Shown piece by piece: positions 25,064 to 33,959 of a stretch of DNA of 42,903 nt. Every line of letters starts with the position of its first letter. Positions within the stretch are counted from its first letter, which is position 1. The stretch covers positions 1 to 42,903 of the forward strand of contig JAJYDB010000007.1 of the NCBI GenBank assembly GCA_021777845.1. Reading direction: 5' to 3'. The DNA is from Planctomycetota bacterium (GTDB lineage: Bacteria; Planctomycetota; Planctomycetia; Isosphaerales; Isosphaeraceae). The notes below the pieces were generated by a model. The model ran no database searches, was not told where the DNA came from, and saw only the letters and a program-made list of their open reading frames with translations. Made by a program: the position numbers and the translations under genes.

Positions 25064-26008
25064 TTACTTTGGCTCGGCGGCGTCGAAGATCGGGAAGAGT
25101 CGCTTCAGCTCATCCGCGGAGGGTCGCCGGCCGTACTCGCAGACCTCGAACGCCTCGGCGAATTTTACGGCTTTGCCTTTTTCGAGCCCGTAGGTCTTTA
25201 CGAGTTGGGCCCGGAAGCGGTCGGCGGCGAAGGCGTTGCGGCGTCCCCAGCCGCTGTTGCGGAGCCATTCCTTGCGGGCGTGGACGTTGCTCGCGGGGGG
25301 GACCGACTTTACAAAGTCGGCGCTGCCGTTCGCGCCTCCTTCGTAGATTTGGGATTCGAGCTCGTGGAGCGCATCGAGTTTGCGGTCATAAACATCGTCA
25401 AGCGCCACGACGACGTCGGGTCGAAACGGATAAGGCTTCTCGAAGCCGTCGGCGGAGTAGAGAAACACCGGATTCTTCGCGAGCGGCGGCGTCTCGGGAC
25501 AGAAGAACGGCACGGTCACCATGTATGCCGCGTCTTGCACGAGCACGCCGACGTACCGGTGATCGGGGTGATAATCCCAGGGGCGGTGCGCGATCACGAT
25601 GTCGGCGCGCCAATCTCGAATCAACCGAGTGATCGCGCGACGATTTTCGAGCGTCGGCTCAAGCTCGCCGTCGTGGATCGGCAGGACTTCAGTGGCGGCG
25701 CCGAGGATGCCGTCGGCGAGTTTGACTTCGGCAAGCCGCCGTTTTGCGAGCCCCTCGCCTTTGATTTGCCAGTGGCCGATATCGCCGTTGGTGACCGATA
25801 CGAGCTTAACGTGATGACCCTGGGCACTCCACTTGACCGCGGTGCCGCCGCTTGAGAGCTCTGCGTCGTCGGGATGAGCGCCGAAGACGATGATCCGCAG
25901 TTTACCGTCGCCGTCGTCGCCGAGGGCGTGGTTGGAGAGCGGACCGCGGGTCGCAGTCACGGCCGCGAGGGTTATCAGACATGCGAGCATCAGTCGTCGC
26001 GCGTTCAT
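25064..26008 (-). CDS. Exported PIG-L family deacetylase
   Basis: The 314-residue protein has an N-terminal signal sequence (MNARRLMLACLITLAAVTA) and the zinc-binding AHPDDAE at 44-50, typical of the LmbE/PIG-L family that removes acetyl groups from GlcNAc-type sugars. The family's late motif is present as HRPWDYHPDHR; HPDD and HPDH together supply the metal ligands. The usual substrates are N-acetylglucosamine conjugates such as GlcNAc-inositol or bacillithiol precursors; export points to a cell-wall or extracellular glycan here. The start is ATG 26008, preceded by GGAGA (minus strand); the frame is open to 26140, but the extra part is Arg-rich and unlike the family. The gene is 159 bases downstream of the kinase gene's stop, on the same strand. 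Confidence 0.9.
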   Translation of the reverse strand: MNARRLMLACLITLAAVTATRGPLSNHALGDDGDGKLRIIVFGAHPDDAELSSGGTAVKWSAQGHHVKLVSVTNGDIGHWQIKGEGLAKRRLAEVKLADGILGAATEVLPIHDGELEPTLENRRAITRLIRDWRADIVIAHRPWDYHPDHRYVGVLVQDAAYMVTVPFFCPETPPLAKNPVFLYSADGFEKPYPFRPDVVVALDDVYDRKLDALHELESQIYEGGANGSADFVKSVPPASNVHARKEWLRNSGWGRRNAFAADRFRAQLVKTYGLEKGKAVKFAEAFEVCEYGRRPSADELKRLFPIFDAAEPK

Positions 26009-26167
26009 GGATAGAGTCTCCGCGATCAGCCCAAGTCGGCGGGGTGACACGGCGCGCAGAATACACGCTCTTCCGCGACGCCGAAAGTAACCGTCGGTAA
26101 GGCCGCGCGCGGCGGCGAGGCTTCGTTGCACCGAGTCCAAGTCGCGAGGGTCCGGGTGAGCCGCCGC

Positions 26168-29100
26168 TTAGAATGTTTTTAAGCTGGGCGGCTCAGGGAC
26201 GACGTGTAGGTCGGCGCCTCGTCCGGAGGCGGCGGAATCGTCGGGAATCGCCGCGTCTTCGAGGACAAATTCCGACGTTGCGCGGTCAGGGGTCCAAACG
26301 CGTCGAAAGGCAACGTCCGAGTGCGAGGCGCCTTCGTCGCGAGTCCCCACGGCGATCGACCAGGACTCGCGGTCGTACAACCGAGGGAGTGCGCCCACCT
26401 TCGTCGACTGATCGCGTCGATAGATTGCCACTCGGTGATAAGTGATATTCTTGCCTTTCCAGCGGACCCGGTCGGCGAGCGAGGCGAGGTCGTCTTGTCC
26501 GTCGACTTCGATGAGCGGCGCGTTATGCGACGAAGCGAGGATGCAATCGCGCGCGACAATGTCGAGGATCGGCGGTACGGGCTCGGCTGGTCCCGCCGTC
26601 AGACGGGCGAGCCCCGCGAGGCGTCGCGCAGTCACCCGAGAAAGCGTGAGCGCAATCGGTTCGGCGGTCAAACCGGCCGCGAGTCCGCGCGCGGTCAGCA
26701 GGCTTCCGTCGGTGGCGACGACGACGTTCAGCAACTCGGCGTCGAGACGGCAGCCCCCTTGTGCGACGATGAGGTCGCCGCCGGAGCGAAGCATTGAATC
26801 AAGGATGCGCAAGCGGCTCGCGGGCTTCGGGCCGGCGTCGAACCGATCGGTGACGCGGACGACGGTCGACTCGGCGGATCGCACGAGCGCGAAGGCGGGG
26901 AGCTTCCCGTCGCCGCGCAGGGTCATGGTTGCGTCCTTCAGGATCAACTCGGCGCCCTCGTCGAGCCCGGCGAGCGCGATTGGTTCGCGCGTCCCCGCGC
27001 CCTCGCGACTCGCCGCGAAATAGAGATCGATTCCCTCAAAGGCAAGTGTTCCGCCCTTGAGATCGGCCCAAACAAACGCATCCGGGTCGCCTTTGGAGGA
27101 ACGCTCGCGGGCGACGGGCGTGAATCGGGGGCGCGTCGCTCCGCGCTCGGCGACGATCCGGCAACGCGCGGCGTCGCTGAGCGAGAACGGCGGGATTTCC
27201 CAGTCCGCGTCCGATGCGACGGTGATCACGACTCGGTCGCCGCGATGACGCTCGAGCAGCCTCAAAAAGCGGCGCTGGTCGCGCACGACTTCACCGACGG
27301 CGACGTCCTGAGGCGGACGCACGGCGGCATTGTCGACCTCGACCGCATTATCACGGACCGTTACGCGACGCGGCCGATCCGTGTTTACCGGCGCGGCCGT
27401 TCCCGATTTCGTCGGCTCTGACGCGGGCGGAGTCGCTGGCTCGGCAGTGGTCGCGGGGGGATTTGAGCCGCGATCCGTCGGCATTTCGGGGTCGACTCGC
27501 ATCGGGGGCATCACGGGCATCGTCGACATCGGCGGCATCGCGGAGGCTTCAGATTCGACCGAGGCGGCGTTGGGCGCGCGCTCCGCGACGTTTGGTTGCG
27601 TCGGGTGGGCGTCGGGGGGCGTTGGCCGCGCGACTCCCGGCGCCGCCGCAGTTGCCTTCGGGGCCTCGTTTTTCGATCCGATCGCGGCTGCCGCGTTGCC
27701 GGAGGGCGGCGAGGTCTGACGCGTCGACGCGGCGGCCGGTGGACTCGGGATCGGCGAAGACGGCTGCGCGCGACCGGTCTCGGAAGAATCGTCGGTGCGC
27801 CCGGAGCGGACCGGGGAACTCGGCGATGAGGTCATCGCGAGCAGGTCGGCGACGGGGTCGTAACGCGTCGGCGGGGCGAGCGCCTCGGGGGGGCCGACCG
27901 CCGCACTTGCCGCACGCGTCGGCGCGGCTATCAAACGCCCGAAGGGTCCGCGGCGCGCGCCGGTCATTTGCTCGCCGGAAACCTCGGGTCGAATTCTGAG
28001 AGCCAGTCCAGGATTATCGCGGTCGTCGTCGAGCGCAACCAGGGGATCGGAAGCGAGCCAAACGGCGGTCGCGGGGAGCGCGCGCTCGCCGACTTCGCGC
28101 AAACCTCCCGAAAGCCTCGACCATGCCTCCAACGTCGTCGGCAAGAGATTTGACGCATCCGCGGCCCGGCCGTTGTGCGTTGCCGCGAACACCGCGAGGC
28201 CCGCGTATAAATTGTCGCGTCCACGCCAGTCTAGCCCGACGGGGTCTTCGCAGACAACGAGAGTCGCGCGGGTTGATCCGGGAGCGGCGGCGATCACCGA
28301 GTCGTCGATTCGAACGCGCGGCGGGATGCCCACGAATTGCAACGCGGCTTGATCAGCGACCAATATCGTCGTATGGCTCAGCCGCAGATTCGATCCCGGC
28401 CGCTTCGACTCGATCACGACGTCCCCGCCGCGCGCGGCGAATGTGCAGTCGCGCGCCAGTAGGTCGATCGGTCCCCGACCTCGGACCGCCGCTTGCGCGC
28501 CTTCGAAGTGGCAAGCGTCGAGGACCACGCCGGGAGGTCGGTCGCGATCGTCGCCCGCCGGCGGACCAATCACCACAACCGCGGCGGGAAAGTCGGCAAG
28601 CTTCAGGTCGCCGGTCCGTTCGAAGAGGCAGCGGCGCAACGTCAACTCGGTGTTTTCGACGCGGATCGCCGCGGCCTCGCCGTCCTCGCCGACAAGCGCG
28701 AACGTCACGCCCTCGATGTTGACGCGGCTGTCGGCGAAGTCCAGCAGCGTAGTCTGAAGTCCCGGCTCGTCGCTCGCGTCGAGACGACCCACGAGAACCG
28801 GCCGGACGCCGAGCTCGGCCTTCACGGTCAATTCGCGGCCGGTCAGACGTCGCGGCGAAAATCGATCGGAACCCGCTCCGCGCAGCTCGTAAGGACCGTC
28901 GTCAAGCAACAGTATTGTCGCGCCGGCGGGTGCGGTCGCGATCGCCCGTCCCAAGTCGTCGCTCGACTCGACGCCGATCTCCACCTGCGTCGGGGTGGGC
29001 AATACGTTGCCGGCCTCGGCTTTTTCCGAGGCCCTGCTTGCGTTTGGCTCACTCGACGGCGGAGGCGACGGCACGTCCTCGACAACCGGCGCGCGGTCTC

Positions 29101-30415
29101 CTCGCACCACGGCGGTCCCGCCCCCCGAACGAGCGACTCCCGATCGACCCGACGACCGGCCCCAGTCGCCTGAGAACCACAAGAGACCGCCCACGATCAG
29201 GGCAAATGCCAGCGTGGGAACCCCCCACGCGAGGTGTTTCTCCCAACGTGAAGCACGCGGCGAGGCGGTCCACACCAAGCCCTCGGGGCTACTGGAACGC
29301 AACCCCAACGACGACGCCACCGACAACAAGTCGCGCACCAATTGTTCCGGCGACTGGTAACGACGATCGCGATCCTTCGCCATCAACTTCAGGACAATCG
29401 CGGCAAGTTCGACGGGGACGGCGGGATTCAGAGCACGCGGATCAGGGGGAGGCTCCTCCTGGTGTTGAATCAGCTTCTGGAGGACGGTGCCGTCCGGAAA
29501 CGGAGGCCGACCGGTAACCATGTGAAACAGCGTGCATCCAAGCGAGTACAGGTCGCTTCGGACGTCGACGTCGCGCGGATCGCGGGCCTGTTCGGGGCTG
29601 ATGTAATCAAATGTGCCCAGGGTCATGCCGCTTTGGGTCATTCCGTCGTCGCCGCCGCGCTCGAAGCGACGCGCCAGGCCCATATCGACCAGCTTCGCGC
29701 GACCTTGCGGAGTGATCACGATGTTCGACGGCTTGATGTCGCGGTGGACCACGCCGCGCTCAACGGCGTGAATCAAGGCGTGCGCGATTTGAAGCGTGTA
29801 ATTGATCGCCTCTCCCGGCGGTAATACCCCCTCGCGTTCGACCCGGCGGCGAATCGTTTCGCCTTCGATAAACTCGAACGCAATAAAGTAGTAACCCGCG
29901 TCGAACCCGATCGTGTAGACTCGCGCGATGTTCTCGTGATCGAGCCGCGCCGCCGCGCGCCCTTCGAGCTGGAACCGCCGCGAGACTTCCGGATCGTCGG
30001 CCTGCTCGGGCGGAAGGATTTTCAAGGCCACGTGGCGATCCAGCCGCGTATCGAGCGCTCGAAAGACCGCACCCATGCCGCCGACGCCGATCGACTCCTC
30101 AAGGACAAAAACATCGATCCGGTCGCCTGGACTCGGCAGCGGCAACGCCCTTGAGAGGCTCGAACCCGAACCGGCCGGCTGCACAACAGGCGCCGGCGTG
30201 GTCACAGCCCCGGCGGGCGGGACGAGCACGGCTCCATAGTGAGGCGACGGCGTTTCGCGCGTCGTGGGCGAGACCAGCCGACGGGTTGACGAACCCTGTC
30301 CGCTTACGACCGTCGGTGCGTCAAGCGGAGCTCGCGCCGCGCGCAGCTCCGAAGCTCTCGCACCTTCTTCGGGCGCGACCCGATCGTCCGACTCGTCCCG
30401 CCGCGATGCCGTCAT
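26168..30415 (-). CDS. Transmembrane serine/threonine protein kinase with duplicated extracytoplasmic domain
   Basis: This is a 1415-residue Hanks-type kinase. The kinase domain covers about residues 100-365: Gly loop IGVGGMGAV (109-117), Lys132 in VALK, HRDIKPSN (224-231), DMG in place of DFG at 244-246, and SPE at 273-275. One membrane helix follows (about 396-416), then a Pro-rich linker. Two large similar extracytoplasmic blocks are separated by a Pro/Ala/Thr-rich spacer (about 870-1010): the first from about 478 (VEIGVESSDDLGRAI; GVTFALVGEDGEAAAIRVENTELTLRRC) and the second from about 1030 (FEGIDLYFAASR; AELILKDATMTLRGDGK). Their short strand-turn repeats look like right-handed beta helices. 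The N-terminal 95 residues are disordered and low in complexity. The ligand and target proteins are unknown. Confidence 0.92.
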   Translation of the reverse strand: MTASRRDESDDRVAPEEGARASELRAARAPLDAPTVVSGQGSSTRRLVSPTTRETPSPHYGAVLVPPAGAVTTPAPVVQPAGSGSSLSRALPLPSPGDRIDVFVLEESIGVGGMGAVFRALDTRLDRHVALKILPPEQADDPEVSRRFQLEGRAAARLDHENIARVYTIGFDAGYYFIAFEFIEGETIRRRVEREGVLPPGEAINYTLQIAHALIHAVERGVVHRDIKPSNIVITPQGRAKLVDMGLARRFERGGDDGMTQSGMTLGTFDYISPEQARDPRDVDVRSDLYSLGCTLFHMVTGRPPFPDGTVLQKLIQHQEEPPPDPRALNPAVPVELAAIVLKLMAKDRDRRYQSPEQLVRDLLSVASSLGLRSSSPEGLVWTASPRASRWEKHLAWGVPTLAFALIVGGLLWFSGDWGRSSGRSGVARSGGGTAVVRGDRAPVVEDVPSPPPSSEPNASRASEKAEAGNVLPTPTQVEIGVESSDDLGRAIATAPAGATILLLDDGPYELRGAGSDRFSPRRLTGRELTVKAELGVRPVLVGRLDASDEPGLQTTLLDFADSRVNIEGVTFALVGEDGEAAAIRVENTELTLRRCLFERTGDLKLADFPAAVVVIGPPAGDDRDRPPGVVLDACHFEGAQAAVRGRGPIDLLARDCTFAARGGDVVIESKRPGSNLRLSHTTILVADQAALQFVGIPPRVRIDDSVIAAAPGSTRATLVVCEDPVGLDWRGRDNLYAGLAVFAATHNGRAADASNLLPTTLEAWSRLSGGLREVGERALPATAVWLASDPLVALDDDRDNPGLALRIRPEVSGEQMTGARRGPFGRLIAAPTRAASAAVGPPEALAPPTRYDPVADLLAMTSSPSSPVRSGRTDDSSETGRAQPSSPIPSPPAAASTRQTSPPSGNAAAAIGSKNEAPKATAAAPGVARPTPPDAHPTQPNVAERAPNAASVESEASAMPPMSTMPVMPPMRVDPEMPTDRGSNPPATTAEPATPPASEPTKSGTAAPVNTDRPRRVTVRDNAVEVDNAAVRPPQDVAVGEVVRDQRRFLRLLERHRGDRVVITVASDADWEIPPFSLSDAARCRIVAERGATRPRFTPVARERSSKGDPDAFVWADLKGGTLAFEGIDLYFAASREGAGTREPIALAGLDEGAELILKDATMTLRGDGKLPAFALVRSAESTVVRVTDRFDAGPKPASRLRILDSMLRSGGDLIVAQGGCRLDAELLNVVVATDGSLLTARGLAAGLTAEPIALTLSRVTARRLAGLARLTAGPAEPVPPILDIVARDCILASSHNAPLIEVDGQDDLASLADRVRWKGKNITYHRVAIYRRDQSTKVGALPRLYDRESWSIAVGTRDEGASHSDVAFRRVWTPDRATSEFVLEDAAIPDDSAASGRGADLHVVPEPPSLKTF

Positions 30416-30675
30416 CCCGTTTCTCGTCCAGAAATCCTGTCGCGAAGAGATTCATGTAGGCAGACACTTCCGTGCGTCCCAAAGCGACGAGCCAACGCCC
30501 CGAGAGATGCTTGCAATCGCGTAAGGCCCGTGCAAAGTATAGGTTCGCCGACGGTCGGTGTCAACCAAAACGACCCTGCCGGCGAGATCCTCCAAGGTCG
30601 TGTTCCTTGAGACGCGAAGCTCGATCAGACTAAGATTCATCGAGAGTTTCCGGCGGCCGCAAGAGGCGATTACCG

Positions 30676-31200
30676 ATGCGTTATTGGTTGTTCAAGTCCG
30701 AGCCGAACAGCTTTTCGTTCGACGACCTCCGCGCCGAAACGAATCAAACAACCGGCTGGGACGGCGTCCGAAACTATCAGGCGCGCAACTTTCTTCGCGA
30801 CGATGTCCACAGCGGCGACCTCATCCTGTTTTACCACTCGAACGCCGAACCCGCGGTCATCGCGGGGATCGCCGAAGTCGTCGGCGAGGCAGAGCCGGAC
30901 CCCACTGCCTTCGACCCGAAATCAAAATACTTCGACCCCAAGTCAAATCCCGACCTACCCGTTTGGTTTCAAGTCGCGATCCGGGCGGTAAGATCCGTCG
31001 ACCCCCCGCTTTCGCTCCACTTGCTTAGGTCCCGGCCCGAATTGGCGGAAATGGAGCTGCTCCGCAAGGGCAGCCGCCTCTCCGTCCAACCCATTCAAAA
31101 AAACGAGTGGGATGCAATCATGCGTCTCATCGACGCCGACACCCATACGCAGCCGTCCCAACCCCGAACACTTCGAAAAAGATCCCAAGGAACCAAGTAA
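30676..31200 (+). CDS. EVE domain-containing protein
   Basis: The 174-residue protein starts with MRYWLFKSEPNSFSFDDL and continues with TGWDGVRNYQARNFLRDD and GDLILFYHSNAEPAVIAGIAEVV, the signature of EVE (PUA-like, thymocyte nuclear protein 1 type) domains. EVE domains are thought to bind modified bases in DNA or RNA; in bacteria they occur alone or fused to restriction or toxin modules. Here it stands alone, and the closest epigenetic partner in the window is the methyltransferase about 12 kb away. ATG 30676 starts the conserved motif directly. The VOC gene begins 2 bases after its stop, so they are probably translationally linked. Confidence 0.93.
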   Translation: MRYWLFKSEPNSFSFDDLRAETNQTTGWDGVRNYQARNFLRDDVHSGDLILFYHSNAEPAVIAGIAEVVGEAEPDPTAFDPKSKYFDPKSNPDLPVWFQVAIRAVRSVDPPLSLHLLRSRPELAEMELLRKGSRLSVQPIQKNEWDAIMRLIDADTHTQPSQPRTLRKRSQGTK

Positions 31201-31202
31201 TC

Positions 31203-31592
31203 ATGGCAAAAATCGAGCATTTCGCGATCTACGCCGCGGTCGACGAAGTCGCCGCGCTCAAGGACTTCTATCTCGACGCCTTTGCAATGCGAGTCGCGAT
31301 CGACAACGGAGCGGGCGACCCGCCTGGTTATTTTCTCGTTGACGACGCCGGACTTGCTCTGGAGCTGATCGGTAGACCCGTCGCGAGCGCCGCGGTCAAC
31401 CCGCGCTGGGCATACCATCTCGCCTTCTGGACCGACGACTTCAGCGCGACCGAAGCCGCGCTCGCGACTCGAGGGATTGTGTTTGAAACCGAAACGCGAG
31501 TTGATTCCGATGACCTCAAGACGTCGTTCTTTCTTGACCCCGCAGGCAACCGCTGCCAGATTGTCTGGCGAAACAAACGAATCAAGCTGTAA
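31203..31592 (+). CDS. VOC-superfamily (glyoxalase/bleomycin-resistance-like) protein
   Basis: The 129-residue protein has the beta-alpha-beta-beta-beta repeat of the vicinal oxygen chelate fold: MAKIEHFAIYAAVDEVAALKDFYLDAF, GYFLVDDAGLALELIG, AYHLAFWTDDFSATEAALATRGI, and SFFLDPAGNRCQIVWR. A typical VOC set of metal residues (His/Glu) can be proposed at His6, Glu56, His75 and Gln/Glu near the C terminus, but the C-terminal ligand position reads Q rather than E. It may be a dioxygenase, isomerase or sugar-antibiotic binding protein. It starts 2 bases after the EVE gene. Confidence 0.85.
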   Translation: MAKIEHFAIYAAVDEVAALKDFYLDAFAMRVAIDNGAGDPPGYFLVDDAGLALELIGRPVASAAVNPRWAYHLAFWTDDFSATEAALATRGIVFETETRVDSDDLKTSFFLDPAGNRCQIVWRNKRIKL

Positions 31593-31832
31593 TTCCGGTC
31601 GCTCGTGAGCAAAAGCGGGCGCGATCGAGCTGCGCGGTCTGATGGTACGCCGGCGTTCGTCGCGTGTCCTCCGCGGACCGACTAATTGCACGCGAGACGA
31701 TGCGGGTCTCTGGGACCAGCCGTTCCGTACATTTAAAATCTGAAGCTGACGGTCCGTGACCGTCGTCGTTGGGACGCGCCTCGCAAAAGCGAGTTTTGTA
31801 GTCGTTGGATTCCGATTTGAGGGACGTAAGGC

Positions 31833-32972
31833 ATGGCCGAGGACATTCACTTCGCGCTCGTGACATCCGACAACTTGAAACTGAAGAATTTCAAGATGCA
31901 CCAGGTCGAGGTGGGGATCACCGTCGAGGGTGCCGACGACCCCGTGGTTCATCAGTTAATGCGCGACGCCGTGAGACCGCTGTTCAAGTCCTATCAAGCG
32001 GCGCTCAACCAACACATCGTGAGCATCGACAAAGAGATCGCGCGCGAGTCGAAAAGGCCGAACAAAGAGAAGGTCCTGAAGCGTGGCGTGACCGGCGTGA
32101 CCACGATCGCGAACAAGTTCAAGGACAAGGCGCAGGCCGAGCTTGACGCCTTCTGCCGCAAGGAGAAGGAGAAGCAGGCGAAACTTGAGGAAGCCGAGCG
32201 CGCGCAGCAGTCGTACCTCTCTTGGGAGAACGTCAAATACGTCTGCTGGATGGTGTGGCCGGCGGCGAAGGTCGTCGTTGACAGCACCGCGGGCTACCTC
32301 TCGGGCAGCGAGGCGGTTTCGGGCGACCTCCTGAAGGTGAAGGGCGCACTCGAGAACTTCAAGAAAGCGTACGGTAGCTTTAAGGAGTTGCTCGACCGGT
32401 GGGCGATCACAATGGCCGACCTCGACGGCGCACGGACTCTGACCGAGAGCAAGTTGAAATTGCTGAAAAGCGCGAAGTCGGTGGTCGAGTCGCAAGTGAA
32501 CGCGGCGCGCGACATGATCGATGTCTTCGAGAACAAGCTTACGAAGTACGAGCTCGAAACCCGCGCACTCGTGAAGAAAGTCGACGAGGTGCTTAAATCG
32601 ATTCCGAAGGGCGAGGCCATCAGCCCCGCCTCCGTGAGCACGACCGCGAAGACCTTCTGCGAGGTGCTCGACGCGATCGGCGACCAAGTCCAAACGATCA
32701 AAAAAACCGAGGCCAAAATCGCGAAAATGAGGAAGGATCTCGTGATCGCGAAGCAGAAAGTAAAGAACGAGCCGAAGACCGTGCTCGATTACTTTGGATC
32801 GTTCTTCGACGGATTCGTCGACATGAAAGACTACTTCGGCTCGGAGCGGAAGATCACCGACAAGGTCAAGGTCTTCTACGGCCTCGGCAAGAATTTGGTG
32901 AACTTTTTCCTCGATAGCGAGTACGTCGAACGCGGGCTTGAGGCGTTTGGACAAATCACGCTGCCGTCCTGA
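31833..32972 (+). CDS. Unrecognised Lys/Glu-rich helical protein
   Basis: The 379-residue protein has no signal peptide. Residues about 60-140 and 180-320 are rich in Lys, Glu, Ala and Leu and probably form coiled coils (KFKDKAQAELDAFCRKEKEKQAKLEEAERAQ; TESKLKLLKSAKSVVESQVNAARDMIDVFENKL). Between them a hydrophobic stretch (YVCWMVWPAAKVVVDSTAGYL) could insert in or touch a membrane. The C terminus (LGKNLVNFFLDSEYVERGLEAFGQITLPS) is compact. I know of no family. It is preceded by a 240-base gap and followed by a convergent gene with a short hairpin between. A structural or membrane-tethered scaffold role is possible, but that is only inference. Confidence 0.75.
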   Translation: MAEDIHFALVTSDNLKLKNFKMHQVEVGITVEGADDPVVHQLMRDAVRPLFKSYQAALNQHIVSIDKEIARESKRPNKEKVLKRGVTGVTTIANKFKDKAQAELDAFCRKEKEKQAKLEEAERAQQSYLSWENVKYVCWMVWPAAKVVVDSTAGYLSGSEAVSGDLLKVKGALENFKKAYGSFKELLDRWAITMADLDGARTLTESKLKLLKSAKSVVESQVNAARDMIDVFENKLTKYELETRALVKKVDEVLKSIPKGEAISPASVSTTAKTFCEVLDAIGDQVQTIKKTEAKIAKMRKDLVIAKQKVKNEPKTVLDYFGSFFDGFVDMKDYFGSERKITDKVKVFYGLGKNLVNFFLDSEYVERGLEAFGQITLPS

Positions 32973-32974
32973 GT

Positions 32975-32989
32975 GGAGTCTCAGACTCC
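32975..32989. terminator. Short hairpin between convergent genes
   Basis: GGAGTC (32975-32980) pairs with GACTCC (32984-32989) around TCA, two bases after the stop of the upstream gene (32972) and 22 bases before the stop of the minus-strand gene (33012). It is only 6 bp with a 3-base loop and no T-run, so it is a weak candidate. Confidence 0.3.
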
Positions 32990-33011
32990 GCCGCGCGCCG
33001 AGTGGAGTGGA

Positions 33012-33887
33012 TTAAGACAGCGTCCCCTGGTTGAGATACCACATGCGGTCCGGGCCTTTGACGAGGCTCGTTTCGACGGCGATCGAGGCGACCGGCCCTT
33101 CGGAATGCTTGCCGCGGACAAAGACGCGGACGGTGTACTTCGCGTCGACGCTCGTTTTGCCCGTACTTTTTTCGGATCGAAAGTCGGCGACTTCAAAGTC
33201 GAGCGGAGTGAACGAACCGGCGCGACCGCGGCGGAGTTCGGCGATCTTCTCGCGCCAATAGCCGCGAAAGCCCTCGAACGAGCCGAACGACGAGCTGACT
33301 CGGCCCGGGGTGCTGAGCAGCAGCCACATGCGCTTATAATGCGGCCGATGATGGCTCGCGGCGTGAAAAAAGTCGCGAGCAGCCTGTTCGGGAGTGATCC
33401 GCACCGGGCGCTCGAGCGTGATCGCGAGCGGGTACGCGAGGTAGAGCACGAAAACGCCGAGCACGAGCATCTCGATCGCCCAGACCCCGACCGAGACCGC
33501 CCCAAGAGTGGAGTAGAGAAATAAAATCGAAAGAAAACCCGCTCCGCCGAGTGCGACGAGCGTGCCTCCCCACTCCGCGGAGCGCGACCAGACTTCGTCG
33601 ACGGCCGCGTCGGGCCGCGCTTGAGCTTGTTTCTTCGGTTTGGACGACGCGCCGGCGGCACCCGGCTTCGCTGCGTGCGCGGGTTCGTGTTTCGGCTCGG
33701 GAGGCAACGGCGGCGGCACGAAGTCGACGAGTGTGTCGCCGCCGGCCTCGAGCTCGTAGTCGCTTGGCGGTGGAGGAACGTCGCGCTGCGATTCGGGAGG
33801 TTTCGCGCGCGCGGCCTCGTTCAGCAGCCACGCGGGGTCGGCGTGCGACGGGTCTTGCTCGCGACGCGGCGGTTTCGACTCGGCCAT
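33012..33887 (-). CDS. Membrane protein, unknown function
   Basis: The 291-residue product has a disordered Pro/Glu/Ala-rich N-terminal region of about 90 residues, then two hydrophobic segments (about 109-165: GGTLVALGGAGFLSILFLYS; GVWAIEMLVLGVFVLYLAYPLAI) and a soluble C-terminal domain of about 120 residues with alternating strands (ITPEQAARDFFHAASHHRPHYKRM ... TSVDAKYTVRVFVRGK). The soluble part has a general resemblance to an NTF2-like or lumazine-like compact fold, but I cannot assign a family. It converges on the preceding gene and is the last of four minus-strand genes, 72 bases after the FabG-like gene. Confidence 0.7.
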   Translation of the reverse strand: MAESKPPRREQDPSHADPAWLLNEAARAKPPESQRDVPPPPSDYELEAGGDTLVDFVPPPLPPEPKHEPAHAAKPGAAGASSKPKKQAQARPDAAVDEVWSRSAEWGGTLVALGGAGFLSILFLYSTLGAVSVGVWAIEMLVLGVFVLYLAYPLAITLERPVRITPEQAARDFFHAASHHRPHYKRMWLLLSTPGRVSSSFGSFEGFRGYWREKIAELRRGRAGSFTPLDFEVADFRSEKSTGKTSVDAKYTVRVFVRGKHSEGPVASIAVETSLVKGPDRMWYLNQGTLS

Positions 33888-33959
33888 GACGATCTTGACT
33901 CCTTGCTCCGCGCCGGACGCTCGCCCTTTACCGACTATTTGAGCGTGATTATGATTCGA

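Noticed and set aside
31956-32954. Minus-strand open frame of 332 codons
   Set aside because: Antisense to the coiled-coil gene; His/Leu/Arg-rich and without a ribosome-binding site or a family.
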